From: Lewinellaceae bacterium
GTDB lineage: Bacteria; Bacteroidota; Bacteroidia; Chitinophagales; Saprospiraceae
DNA: 64,000 bases
Assembly (NCBI GenBank): GCA_020636045.1
Contig: JACJYP010000008.1
Location: forward strand, 124,001 to 188,000
Direction: 5' to 3'
The notes beneath the pieces were generated by a model that ran no database searches, was not told the origin of the DNA, and saw only the letters and a program-made list of their open reading frames with translations. Made by a program: the position numbers and the translations under genes. This document shows positions 27,285-34,601 of this stretch, piece after piece. Each line of letters opens with the position of its first letter. Position 1 is the first letter of the stretch.

Positions 27285-27877
27285 ATCATTGTATTTCGCG
27301 ATATTTACAAAACCCTGAAAACGACTGGTTTGGGGTTTTAGGGCACACACTTAACAATATGCTTACAAGATATATTCAGCCCGATTCCTGCTTCCTGACA
27401 GAACATGATGATGCGGGAATCGAGCCGCTGCATGGAACGTTCCAAAGCCACGGCAAGGCGCGGTCTTAAGCACTGTAATTCAGGCAATTCCGAACGACGC
27501 TAAAGCGTGGAACCATGATCAGGCGGGTTGTTTTTTGTCATTTTTGTTAAGAATTTATATTTCCAAATAAGGACTAAACACAAATTTAAATGCCGATCAT
27601 TGACACAATTTAATAACAATTAAACCATTATTTGATCAATAAAAGAATTTTTAGCAACAGGCGAAAACATCGTCTGGGACCTGCCATCATCTACACTTGC
27701 GCCAGGTCACCCGTTTTGCGGCCGATTTCAGTGTGCAAAAATTTTTTGTCGAAAAAAACCAATTTCCCTTTCGAAGTTTTGTGAGAATTGACCATCTTTG
27801 TCTCCCTGCTCGACTGAACAATTTTATTACGGTTAACAGAATTGGGATTTTCCATTCTTCCAAATGCTACATCAGGT
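27285..27877. other. AT-rich intergenic region upstream of dnaA
   Basis: This 593-base stretch has no convincing gene. The part at about 27530-27660 is markedly A/T-rich (runs such as AATTTAATAACAATTAAACC) compared with its neighbours. I searched both strands for the DnaA box TTATCCACA and common one-base variants and found none, so I do not call a replication origin. A weak AAAACCC/GGGGTTTT hairpin at about 27311-27340 may terminate the gene ending at 27284. Confidence 0.5.
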
Positions 27878-29314
27878 ATGACGAGAGACTGCCGGATGGT
27901 ATGGGATGACTGTCTGCGTATCATCAAGAAAAACGTGAGCCCGCAAAGCTTCAAGACGTGGTTTGAACCGATCAAACCTGTACGCTTGGATAACGAGGTG
28001 CTTACGATCCAGGTGCCGAACAAGTTTTTCTTCGAATGGCTCGAAGAGAACTTCGTACAACTGTTGAAAAAAAGCATTCGCCAGGAACTCGGCGATCGCG
28101 GCCGCCTCGTATACCACATACCTGAGAATGGCAACGGCAAGGAACTTGAAGTGCCGGTGCAACCCCGCGTAAGCGCCAAACCCTCTTCCGATAAAGACAA
28201 CGAACCCATTCCCGGCGTATTCGACGCCGAGATGATCAAAAACCCCTTTATCATTCCGGGCATCAAGCGTATCAAAGTCGATCCGCAACTCAACCCCGAG
28301 TACACCTTCGATACTTTCATCGAAGGCGACTGCAACCGCCTGGCCCGCAATGCCGGAGTGGCGATTGCAAAAAAGCCCGGCGGAACGGCATTCAACCCCC
28401 TGGTTATTTTCGGCGATGTCGGACTTGGCAAAACACACCTGGCCCAGGCCATCGGCAACGAGATCGTCCGGCAACACGACACAAAGGCTATCCTGTATGT
28501 TTCTGCTGAAAAATTCACCAATCAGATCATTCAGGCGATCAAGAACAACTCCGTCAATGACTTCGTGAATTTTTACCAGATGATCGACGTATTGATCATC
28601 GACGATATCCAGTTTTTGTCGGGTAAGCAAAAGACGCAGGAGATCTTCTTCCATATTTTCAATCAGCTGCACCAGAACGGCAAGCAGATCGTCCTGACCT
28701 CCGACCGGGCGCCCAAAGATCTCGAAGGCATTGAAGACCGTCTGATTTCGCGCTTCAAATGGGGGCTCAGCGCCGACATACAGGCGCCCGATCTGGAAAC
28801 GCGCATGGCAATTCTGGAAGCAAAAATGGAGGACGAGGGCGTCGACATTCCAACCGATGTGCTGGAGTTTATTTGCTACAACATCAAAAATAACATCCGC
28901 GAACTCGAAGGCGTAATGATCTCGCTGTTGGCGCAGGCCACCCTGATCCGCCGCGATGTGGATATGGAACTGGCCAAGGAGGTGATCCGCAATTTCGTTA
29001 CGACGATCAACAAGGAGATCACCGTGGAATTCATCCAGCAACTTGTAGCGGAGCATTTCAACGTGCCGGTGGAAAAACTGCACCATGAAACGCGCAAACG
29101 CAACATCGTGATCGCCCGTCAGTTGTCCATGTACCTGGCAAAAAAACTGACCAATAAATCGCTGAAGTCGATCGGCGAACAATTCGGCGGCCGCGACCAC
29201 AGCACAGTCATCTATTCATGCAAAGCCGTGCAGGATATGATGGATACGGACCTCATTTTCAAAGACACCGTAGAGGAAGTTGAGAAAAAACTGAAAATGA
29301 GCCTGAACACCTGA
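27878..29314 (+). CDS. dnaA: Chromosomal replication initiator protein DnaA
   Basis: 478 residues from the ATG at 27878; a second ATG at 27896 also precedes the conserved VWDDCLRIIKKNVSPQSFKTWF N-terminal domain I. Domain III has the AAA+ Walker A (GDVGLGKTH), Walker B (LIIDDIQFLSGK) and sensor regions (IEDRLISRFKWG arginine-finger block). Domain IV carries the DNA-binding signature (FGGRDHSTVIYSC). The protein binds oriC and opens it for replication, and also acts as a transcription regulator. Length is normal. A textbook terminator follows at 29341. Confidence 0.97.
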   Translation: MTRDCRMVWDDCLRIIKKNVSPQSFKTWFEPIKPVRLDNEVLTIQVPNKFFFEWLEENFVQLLKKSIRQELGDRGRLVYHIPENGNGKELEVPVQPRVSAKPSSDKDNEPIPGVFDAEMIKNPFIIPGIKRIKVDPQLNPEYTFDTFIEGDCNRLARNAGVAIAKKPGGTAFNPLVIFGDVGLGKTHLAQAIGNEIVRQHDTKAILYVSAEKFTNQIIQAIKNNSVNDFVNFYQMIDVLIIDDIQFLSGKQKTQEIFFHIFNQLHQNGKQIVLTSDRAPKDLEGIEDRLISRFKWGLSADIQAPDLETRMAILEAKMEDEGVDIPTDVLEFICYNIKNNIRELEGVMISLLAQATLIRRDVDMELAKEVIRNFVTTINKEITVEFIQQLVAEHFNVPVEKLHHETRKRNIVIARQLSMYLAKKLTNKSLKSIGEQFGGRDHSTVIYSCKAVQDMMDTDLIFKDTVEEVEKKLKMSLNT

Positions 29315-29340
29315 ACCCGTGTCAATTCCTTATGACCGAA

Positions 29341-29371
29341 CCCCGGCGCGTCGTGTACGCGCCGGGGTTTT
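29341..29371 (+). terminator. Rho-independent terminator after dnaA
   Basis: CCCCGGCGCG and CGCGCCGGGG form a perfect 10-bp stem around a 7-base loop, followed by TTTT. Confidence 0.92.
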
Positions 29372-29421
29372 GCATTTCCATGGTTGACCTCTACCCTATT
29401 CCTGTGATTTTTCGCGCCGAC

Positions 29422-29449
29422 GCAACCCTTGCCACCTGCATGTCGTGTA
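29422..29449 (+). promoter_or_regulatory. Possible ECF-type promoter upstream of the sigma gene
   Basis: GCAACCC (29422-29428) and CGTGTA (29444-29449) are separated by 15 bases. This resembles the AAC-containing -35 and CGT-containing -10 elements used by many ECF sigma factors. It ends 10 bases before the GTG start and would allow autoregulation. Confidence 0.4.
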
Positions 29450-29459
29450 GTAGATCAAA

Positions 29460-29999
29460 GTGTCTGAGGAACATCTGAATCACCTGATCGACGGTTGCCG
29501 TCAATATATGCGGGCAAGCCAGCATCGGCTTTTCGCAATGTTTTACAACTACGCCATGTCGATCGCCAGGCGTTATATCAGCCATACGGAAACGGCAGAA
29601 GAGGTGGTCAGCGATGCCTTCTTCAAGGTTTTCACGAGGATACATCTCTACTCCGGCAATCAGCCATTTCGTTTTTGGCTCCGCAGGGTGGTGATCAACA
29701 CGGCGATTGACCGGCTGCGCTCCGGATTGCGTGATCTCCGGGCCTCTGAACTGCAGCCGCAACACGAACCGGAACGCGACGACGGCATTGTGGAGGGATT
29801 GACGCGCGAACAGATCCTGGATTCTTTGGATCGGCTGCCGCCCGCTTACCGGACCGTTTTTAATCTCTATGTAGTCGACGGCTATACCCATGAGGAGATT
29901 GCCACCATGCTCGACATTCATCCCGGTACCTCCAAGTCAAATCTTTCTCGTGCGCGTCAGCATTTAAGACACCTTTTTTCGCATGAATGTAAACTGTAG
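29460..29999 (+). CDS. ECF-family RNA polymerase sigma factor
   Basis: 179 residues. Region 2 contains SIARRYISHTETAEEVVSDAFFKVF and a conserved RFWLRRVVINTAIDRLR. Region 4 contains LDRLPPAYRTVFNLYVVDGYTHEEIATMLDIHPGTSKSNLSRARQHLR, including its helix-turn-helix. The GTG at 29460 is the furthest plausible start; no ATG occurs before residue 17. Eight bases separate its stop from the next gene, whose product begins with an anti-sigma-like segment, so the two probably form an operon. The regulon is unknown. Confidence 0.92.
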   Translation: MSEEHLNHLIDGCRQYMRASQHRLFAMFYNYAMSIARRYISHTETAEEVVSDAFFKVFTRIHLYSGNQPFRFWLRRVVINTAIDRLRSGLRDLRASELQPQHEPERDDGIVEGLTREQILDSLDRLPPAYRTVFNLYVVDGYTHEEIATMLDIHPGTSKSNLSRARQHLRHLFSHECKL

Positions 30000-30007
30000 G
30001 AACTCAT

Positions 30008-31336
30008 ATGAGTGATTTTTACCAACAAATAGGGAAAAAACTGCAGGAGGAAGGCCGGTTCCCCAACCGGGAAAAGAACTGGCGAACACTCGCAAAACGA
30101 CTCAATGCCTACAAGCAGGGCACATCGGTTACCCGTACCCCGCGTATTTCGATGTGGAAGATCGCAGCCACGCTTTTGCTGCTGCTAAGCGCCTGGCTTG
30201 GCTGGTCGTTGCACCAAACCCGGGTCGAGAATGCCTTCCTGGCCGAGCAATTGCTTGCACTTTCGCATAAAGAAGATCCCTCCAGACAGGCAATCGTACA
30301 AAATAACGATGGAAGTGGTTCGGGGTCTGTAGAAGAGCGCCGTTCCAAATCGGAAGAAACCAGCCCGGATGTTGTAGAGACTCCCGCAGTCTCCCTGTCA
30401 GGCAGACCAAAAGTGAATGTGAAAGCCCTTTCACCATCGGCAGCGGTCAATACCGGTCGGAATGCCTCTGCTCCAGCGGGATCAATAGAAAACTATCCCG
30501 AAACGATCAAAGACCGACAGGGAACAGAACCGACAATGATCGGTGAACGCGATCCCCAGGAAGAGAACATAACCGCACAAACCGGATCTGCATCCGATTC
30601 CACAGGTCATGATGATATTACGGCATCAAAGCCGGAAATAGTCGGGCAAGCGCTCGCCGATGTTCCATTGCCTGAAAAGCCCGACAGCACAACGGACCTG
30701 GCCCAAGCCGATCAGATGATCAGGCCGGTGAAGGCCCCGGGGCGGATACAGACGGGCATTCAGGGGTTGGTGGGCTTCACGCAACCCAAAAAGCAAGGCA
30801 TTTCCCTTATGACCGGCCATGGAGTAGCGGCAGAATATCGCTTGTTCGACCGGCTTTGGGTTACGGCTTCTGCCGACTGGGTCCGGTTCAACGTCAAAAC
30901 CAAAAAGTTCGAAAGATCGGTCCACCACCATAAAGGGCCGCCTGATAATACGCCCCCCACCCCATTCAGCAAGTTACAGGGAGTAGAAAGCACCCAGCGT
31001 CAACAGCATTACGGTCTCGGGCTTAAGTATAGCCTTCCGATGCGGTCATGGATCAGACCTGCCGTCCGGGTGGCCTATACGCTTGTACGTATATCGCCGG
31101 AAACCGTCAACCTGAACTACAAAAAGCCGGGGCCCATGGGAGAGAAAGAATACGTAGTCAAAAAATTCAAGTCTGCTTACCTGGAGAATGTCTGGCGGTT
31201 CGGGTTCGGGTTGGAGCATGAGACGCCCCGGTGGGTGTTCGGTCTCTGGGCCGACTATTCGAAAAACTTCAGCGTCTGCGACAAAGGACTGGACAGTTGG
31301 CTTGTGCGGGGTGGCATTCAATACAGAATCAACTAA
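30008..31336 (+). CDS. Probable sigma-factor partner: cytoplasmic N-terminus, one membrane helix, periplasmic linker, C-terminal beta-barrel-like domain
   Basis: 442 residues in the operon of the ECF sigma factor. Residues 1-48 are polar and charged. A single hydrophobic helix lies at about 50-68 (KIAATLLLLLSAWLGWSL). A long Ser/Thr/Pro/Glu-rich, low-complexity linker spans ~85-245. The last ~190 residues alternate hydrophobic and aromatic positions in strands (GVAAEYRLFDRLWVTASADWVRF, QHYGLGLKYSLPM, GFGLEHETPRWVFGLWADYS, LVRGGIQYRIN), as in outer-membrane beta-barrels, and end in an asparagine after a hydrophobic strand. By position it should restrain or transmit a signal to the sigma factor. 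No zinc-binding anti-sigma motif is seen. Confidence 0.6.
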   Translation: MSDFYQQIGKKLQEEGRFPNREKNWRTLAKRLNAYKQGTSVTRTPRISMWKIAATLLLLLSAWLGWSLHQTRVENAFLAEQLLALSHKEDPSRQAIVQNNDGSGSGSVEERRSKSEETSPDVVETPAVSLSGRPKVNVKALSPSAAVNTGRNASAPAGSIENYPETIKDRQGTEPTMIGERDPQEENITAQTGSASDSTGHDDITASKPEIVGQALADVPLPEKPDSTTDLAQADQMIRPVKAPGRIQTGIQGLVGFTQPKKQGISLMTGHGVAAEYRLFDRLWVTASADWVRFNVKTKKFERSVHHHKGPPDNTPPTPFSKLQGVESTQRQQHYGLGLKYSLPMRSWIRPAVRVAYTLVRISPETVNLNYKKPGPMGEKEYVVKKFKSAYLENVWRFGFGLEHETPRWVFGLWADYSKNFSVCDKGLDSWLVRGGIQYRIN

Positions 31337-31407
31337 AGATAATATCGACCCGACAGGCGCCGAATCGGAATGCACGGGATACCGGGATTCCGGAAGCAGT
31401 ATCACTC

Positions 31408-31506
31408 ATGAAACGTTTTCTAATGGCTATTTTTAGTTTTCTGGGCCTCTGGCTCGCGGTCATGATCTACCGAATGTACCCCAAAGACGGGCAATTGCCC
31501 GATTAA
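31408..31506 (+). CDS. Possible 32-residue membrane peptide
   Basis: ATG at 31408 opens a 32-codon frame encoding a basic N-terminus, one hydrophobic helix (FLMAIFSFLGLWLAVMIY) and a short polar tail. A classic leader for a small inner-membrane protein would look like this, but no ribosome binding site or homology is evident. It lies 71 bases after the sigma-partner gene and may be its operon tail. Confidence 0.3.
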   Translation: MKRFLMAIFSFLGLWLAVMIYRMYPKDGQLPD

Positions 31507-31578
31507 GGGGCAGTTTTGGGCACTTTTCAGGCGCAAAAGCGGAACTTTGGATACTGAAAAAAATGTTGGAGATTTCGC

Positions 31579-31610
31579 TTTGCCATTCCACCTGGCTTGC
31601 AATATCTTTG
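31579..31610 (+). promoter_or_regulatory. Promoter of tRNA-Ser (TTTG-N20-TATCTTTG)
   Basis: TTTG at 31579-31582 and TATCTTTG at 31603-31610 with a 20-base spacer. The tRNA starts 10 bases downstream, as expected for a transcription start close to the mature 5' end. Confidence 0.8.
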
Positions 31611-31620
31611 CACCCCGTTC

Positions 31621-31710
31621 GGATGGGTGGGTGAGTGGCTGAAACCAACGGTTTGCTAAACCGTCGTACGGGGTTAACTCGTACCGCGGGTTCGAATCCC
31701 GCCCCATCCG
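31621..31710 (+). tRNA. tRNA-Ser (anticodon GCU)
   Basis: A 90-base cloverleaf. The acceptor GGATGGG pairs with CCCATCC (discriminator G), the anticodon loop TTGCTAA gives GCU, there is a long variable arm (GTACGGGGTTAACTCGTAC) as in class II tRNAs, and the T-arm GCGGG-TTCGAAT-CCCGC is perfect. CCA is not encoded. Confidence 0.95.
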
Positions 31711-31783
31711 CACTTTTTGCCGGCAGTTGGCAGTGGCAGCAATTCGTCTCGAAACTGTCCTTGCAAACTGCCTTTTTAATTTT
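31711..31783. repeat. Spacer with GGCAGT-type short repeats between two tRNA genes
   Basis: CCGGCAGTTGGCAGTGGCAG followed further on by GCAAACTGCC gives an interrupted inverted arrangement of GGCAGT/ACTGCC units, similar to the spacer at 23812-23874. Confidence 0.4.
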
Positions 31784-31857
31784 CGGGATGTAGCGCAGTC
31801 CGGTAGCGCACCTGCTTTGGGAGCAGGGGGTCCCAGGTTCGAATCCTGGTATCCCGA
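31784..31857 (+). tRNA. tRNA-Pro (anticodon UGG)
   Basis: A 74-base cloverleaf. The acceptor CGGGATG pairs with TATCCCG (one G-T pair, discriminator A), the anticodon stem CCTGC/GCAGG encloses TTTGGGA giving UGG, and the T-arm is CCAGG-TTCGAAT-CCTGG. It is probably co-transcribed with tRNA-Ser. Confidence 0.95.
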
Positions 31858-31867
31858 CTTGAAAATC

Positions 31868-31905
31868 AAGGAGTTATGAACGAAAGTTTGTGACTCCTTT
31901 TTTAT
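31868..31905. terminator. Terminator after the tRNA pair
   Basis: AAGGAGT and ACTCCTT form a 7-bp stem with an 18-base loop, followed by TTTTTAT. It lies between the tRNA-Pro 3' end and the stop of the convergent gene at 31912. Confidence 0.7.
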
Positions 31906-31911
31906 TTCCCC

Positions 31912-34320
31912 TCACCGCACCAACAACACATCCCCCGCCAATTTCAGCACCTTGCCAGGCACCACTTCCACCTCGGCCGTAAATACGTACACGCCGGGCA
32001 GGGCTGCTTTTCCCCTTGCATTTCCATCCCATCCGCTTTCAGGCTGGTTGGTGAAAAAATTGCGGTTTTCGAAAACCATATCGCCCCAGCGATCGAAGAC
32101 CGCCAGGTAGTGTATGGGTAGTGGATCCCGGCTAAACAGGGTGAAACGATCGTTGCCCAGAATGGAGGCCGGCATAAAAACATTCGGCACATACACGTTG
32201 GGTTCCACCGCTACGAGTCTGCTCGTTACGGCCGGACAACCTGCCGAATCGTACACGGTCAGCGTGACCTGCGTATCGAAATCGGGATAAAACGTATAGT
32301 CCAGACAATCGGGGCAGGCGGGGTCGCGCGGCGGCTCCCAGTCGCTGGCTATTACCGGCCGACCGGGAATGCCTTCCAGGATCACTTTTCCGCCGGGCTT
32401 CAGCGGGTCCGGCAGCAAACGGAGCACCAGTTCCACTGTAAAACTATCGGGCTGGCCGATGTGCAGGGTGAGCGGCTTGTTGTAACAGCCGGTAACGTCG
32501 CGCACGACGAGTTTGTAATCGCCGGAAGGCAGACCTTCATACAGCGGCTTTGCGGAATACAGTTTGCCGTCGTCGATCGAGTACTGGTATGGCGGTTTCC
32601 CGCCATACGGAGTTCCAAACGCAATATGTCCGTCAGAATATCCATAACAGGACGGTTCCTCCAGCATATACGGAAACTGCGGGGACTCGAATGTCGCAAC
32701 AACAGTGTCGGAAGCAAAGTCCGTCTGCCGGCACACGCCGAGGTACCCGGTGGCGACATAACGCCCGGGCGCATAGGCGATGAAAAATGTATCCGGGCCG
32801 TATTGCAGGATGGAATCCTCGTACATCCACTGCACGCCGTCAAAATGTCCGTTGGCAATAAGCGTATCCGGACACACACCGTCGCCGATCAGGGAAAGTT
32901 GTATGTCTGCCGCAGCGATCTTGCTGAAACCTGAATAAAATGCGGCAAAACTCGCAGGTTCGTTGCGACCGAACATGGCAACCTGAATGGCCCCTTCCGC
33001 CTCCACGCTGACAGTAGCGGGCGTTTTGGAAAAATCGAACAGATTGAGGTTGCGGTAGGTAACGAAATCCGGCATGCCGGGCACATCGGCAGGCGGCCCC
33101 ATCGGCGTCACCGCTCCGTCGATGCGGACCGTTACCATAGAATCCTTCATCGCCACCACCATCAGCCCCCCCTCGAAACGCATATCGCCGATCAGGTTGG
33201 GCTGGTAAATGTTGTCGACCGCGTTGGGGATCGCACAACTGATCGGCGGCACGAAGATCAGGCCCGCCGTACGCATGGCGTCGTCGCCGTCGGAAGTGCC
33301 GCCGATCATCTGGTACACAAAAACGGGCTCCGAACTTCTGATATACAGATTGCCGGCAGCGGTGTAGGCATCGGTCGTCACAGCCAGGTATTCTCCCGCG
33401 TCAAGTACCGCTACCGGGTTGTTGGTGCCGTTCAGCCAGACGGCGGTGCCGGGGGTATGGGCCACAATGATCGGCCTTTCCAGGATAGACGAGCCGTTTC
33501 CTTTACAAAGTATGTAATCCGTCCCGACCTTGTCGAGGGGTGTGATCTGATCGATGCCGATATCGTGCGCCTGAAACATCACGGGCGCTCCTACCCAGGA
33601 GCCGCAGTTGACTGCAATGGGCTTGCTTGATTTCAACAGCGCGCCGATCAGCCCGTTCGGCGGCTGGGTGTTCGCGCTGCCTATAATATACTGGGAAAAA
33701 ACGACCGATTCCCCCTTTTGAAGGGTCATCGTAATCGGCCCCATGACCGAGGTGCTCATCAAGGCAATTTGAAAGTCCGTCTGTGGGTCGAAATCGCTCA
33801 GCACGATCTCAGTCGAGTCTTCAGTAGCCATCACGCCGATAAAATTGGAGCGCCTGCCGTTGTTGTCGACGGCCTGCAACAAATGGCCGATCCTGAATAC
33901 CGTGCCCAATGCCGAACGCCCCTTGCAGGTCAGGTCGCCTGCGTGGAAGCGGGAATTGCTGTGCACCCGGTAATACGCATAAAACTTTTTGGGTCCGTCG
34001 ATCACCAGGCCTTTTCCCTTAAGAGGCTGGTGTAGCGAGGTGTAGGGCACCATTGTTTCCGAATCGTTCGAATTTCCCAGTCCACCGTACCGCTGCGGCT
34101 GCGTATTGCTGATCGTCAGGGTGTCCAAAATGTTGCCGGCGCCGTCGCGGATCGTCACCAGGAACGGCGTCTTTTCCGGCGTGGAAAGATAAAGATATTG
34201 CGGGCCCCATTCGTCGCGGGCGTGCATGGGAGGCAGCCAGTGGATCGTATCGAGTTGCGCATTCAGCAGGATGATATGCGCCAGGGTTAGTATGATGGAG
34301 AAAGTGTAGCGAATATTCAT
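31912..34320 (-). CDS. Secreted IgGFc-binding-like protein with gliding-motility (CHU_C) C-terminal domain
   Basis: 802 residues from the ATG at 34320, which gives a good signal peptide (NIRYTFSIILTLAHIILLNAQ). Residues ~25-480 match the IgGFc-binding N-terminal domain type found in bacterial surface proteins (LVIDGPKKFYAYYRVHS, SVVFSQYIIGSANTQPPN, FEGGLMVVAMKDSMVTVRIDG). One SprB-like repeat follows (PSCYGYSDGHIAFGTPYGG...). The final ~95 residues are a CHU_C type B T9SS signal (VYVPNVFMPASILGNDRF, FDRWGDMVFE, GWDGNARGKAALPGVYVF). The likely role is a cell-surface adhesin. No enzyme motif is seen. Confidence 0.8.
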   Translation of the reverse strand: MNIRYTFSIILTLAHIILLNAQLDTIHWLPPMHARDEWGPQYLYLSTPEKTPFLVTIRDGAGNILDTLTISNTQPQRYGGLGNSNDSETMVPYTSLHQPLKGKGLVIDGPKKFYAYYRVHSNSRFHAGDLTCKGRSALGTVFRIGHLLQAVDNNGRRSNFIGVMATEDSTEIVLSDFDPQTDFQIALMSTSVMGPITMTLQKGESVVFSQYIIGSANTQPPNGLIGALLKSSKPIAVNCGSWVGAPVMFQAHDIGIDQITPLDKVGTDYILCKGNGSSILERPIIVAHTPGTAVWLNGTNNPVAVLDAGEYLAVTTDAYTAAGNLYIRSSEPVFVYQMIGGTSDGDDAMRTAGLIFVPPISCAIPNAVDNIYQPNLIGDMRFEGGLMVVAMKDSMVTVRIDGAVTPMGPPADVPGMPDFVTYRNLNLFDFSKTPATVSVEAEGAIQVAMFGRNEPASFAAFYSGFSKIAAADIQLSLIGDGVCPDTLIANGHFDGVQWMYEDSILQYGPDTFFIAYAPGRYVATGYLGVCRQTDFASDTVVATFESPQFPYMLEEPSCYGYSDGHIAFGTPYGGKPPYQYSIDDGKLYSAKPLYEGLPSGDYKLVVRDVTGCYNKPLTLHIGQPDSFTVELVLRLLPDPLKPGGKVILEGIPGRPVIASDWEPPRDPACPDCLDYTFYPDFDTQVTLTVYDSAGCPAVTSRLVAVEPNVYVPNVFMPASILGNDRFTLFSRDPLPIHYLAVFDRWGDMVFENRNFFTNQPESGWDGNARGKAALPGVYVFTAEVEVVPGKVLKLAGDVLLVR

Positions 34321-34540
34321 ATCCCGGCCGTTTTGGAAAGCAAGTCGCTCCAGATGTTTCAACTATTGCCCGGGTTACCGGCCCGGATTCCCTTCTATTT
34401 GCAGAAAGAAGACACAATTAAACCCGTTTTCCGCATCCACAATGAAAAATGATCTAATAAAATGTCGCTTGGCCCAAAATATACTTTTCAACCGATACGC
34501 TCAGCGATTGGTACCGCCGCAAAACAAAACGGGAAAAAGA

Positions 34541-34580
34541 AAAGGGCGCATTCCAGCCCGTTCCGGAATACGCCTTTTTC
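34541..34580 (-). terminator. Terminator of the beta-helix/FG-GAP gene
   Basis: GGCGCATTCC pairs with GGAATACGCC (one mismatch). Runs of A on the left and T on the right make it usable in both directions. It lies ~20 bases past the stop of the minus-strand gene ending at 34602. Confidence 0.7.
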
Positions 34581-34601
34581 TAAGAAACCGTCTGAAACTA
34601 C

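Noticed and set aside
27530..27660. Replication origin next to dnaA
   Set aside because: No DnaA boxes or clear AT-rich 13-mers beyond general A/T richness were found; kept as an intergenic region only.
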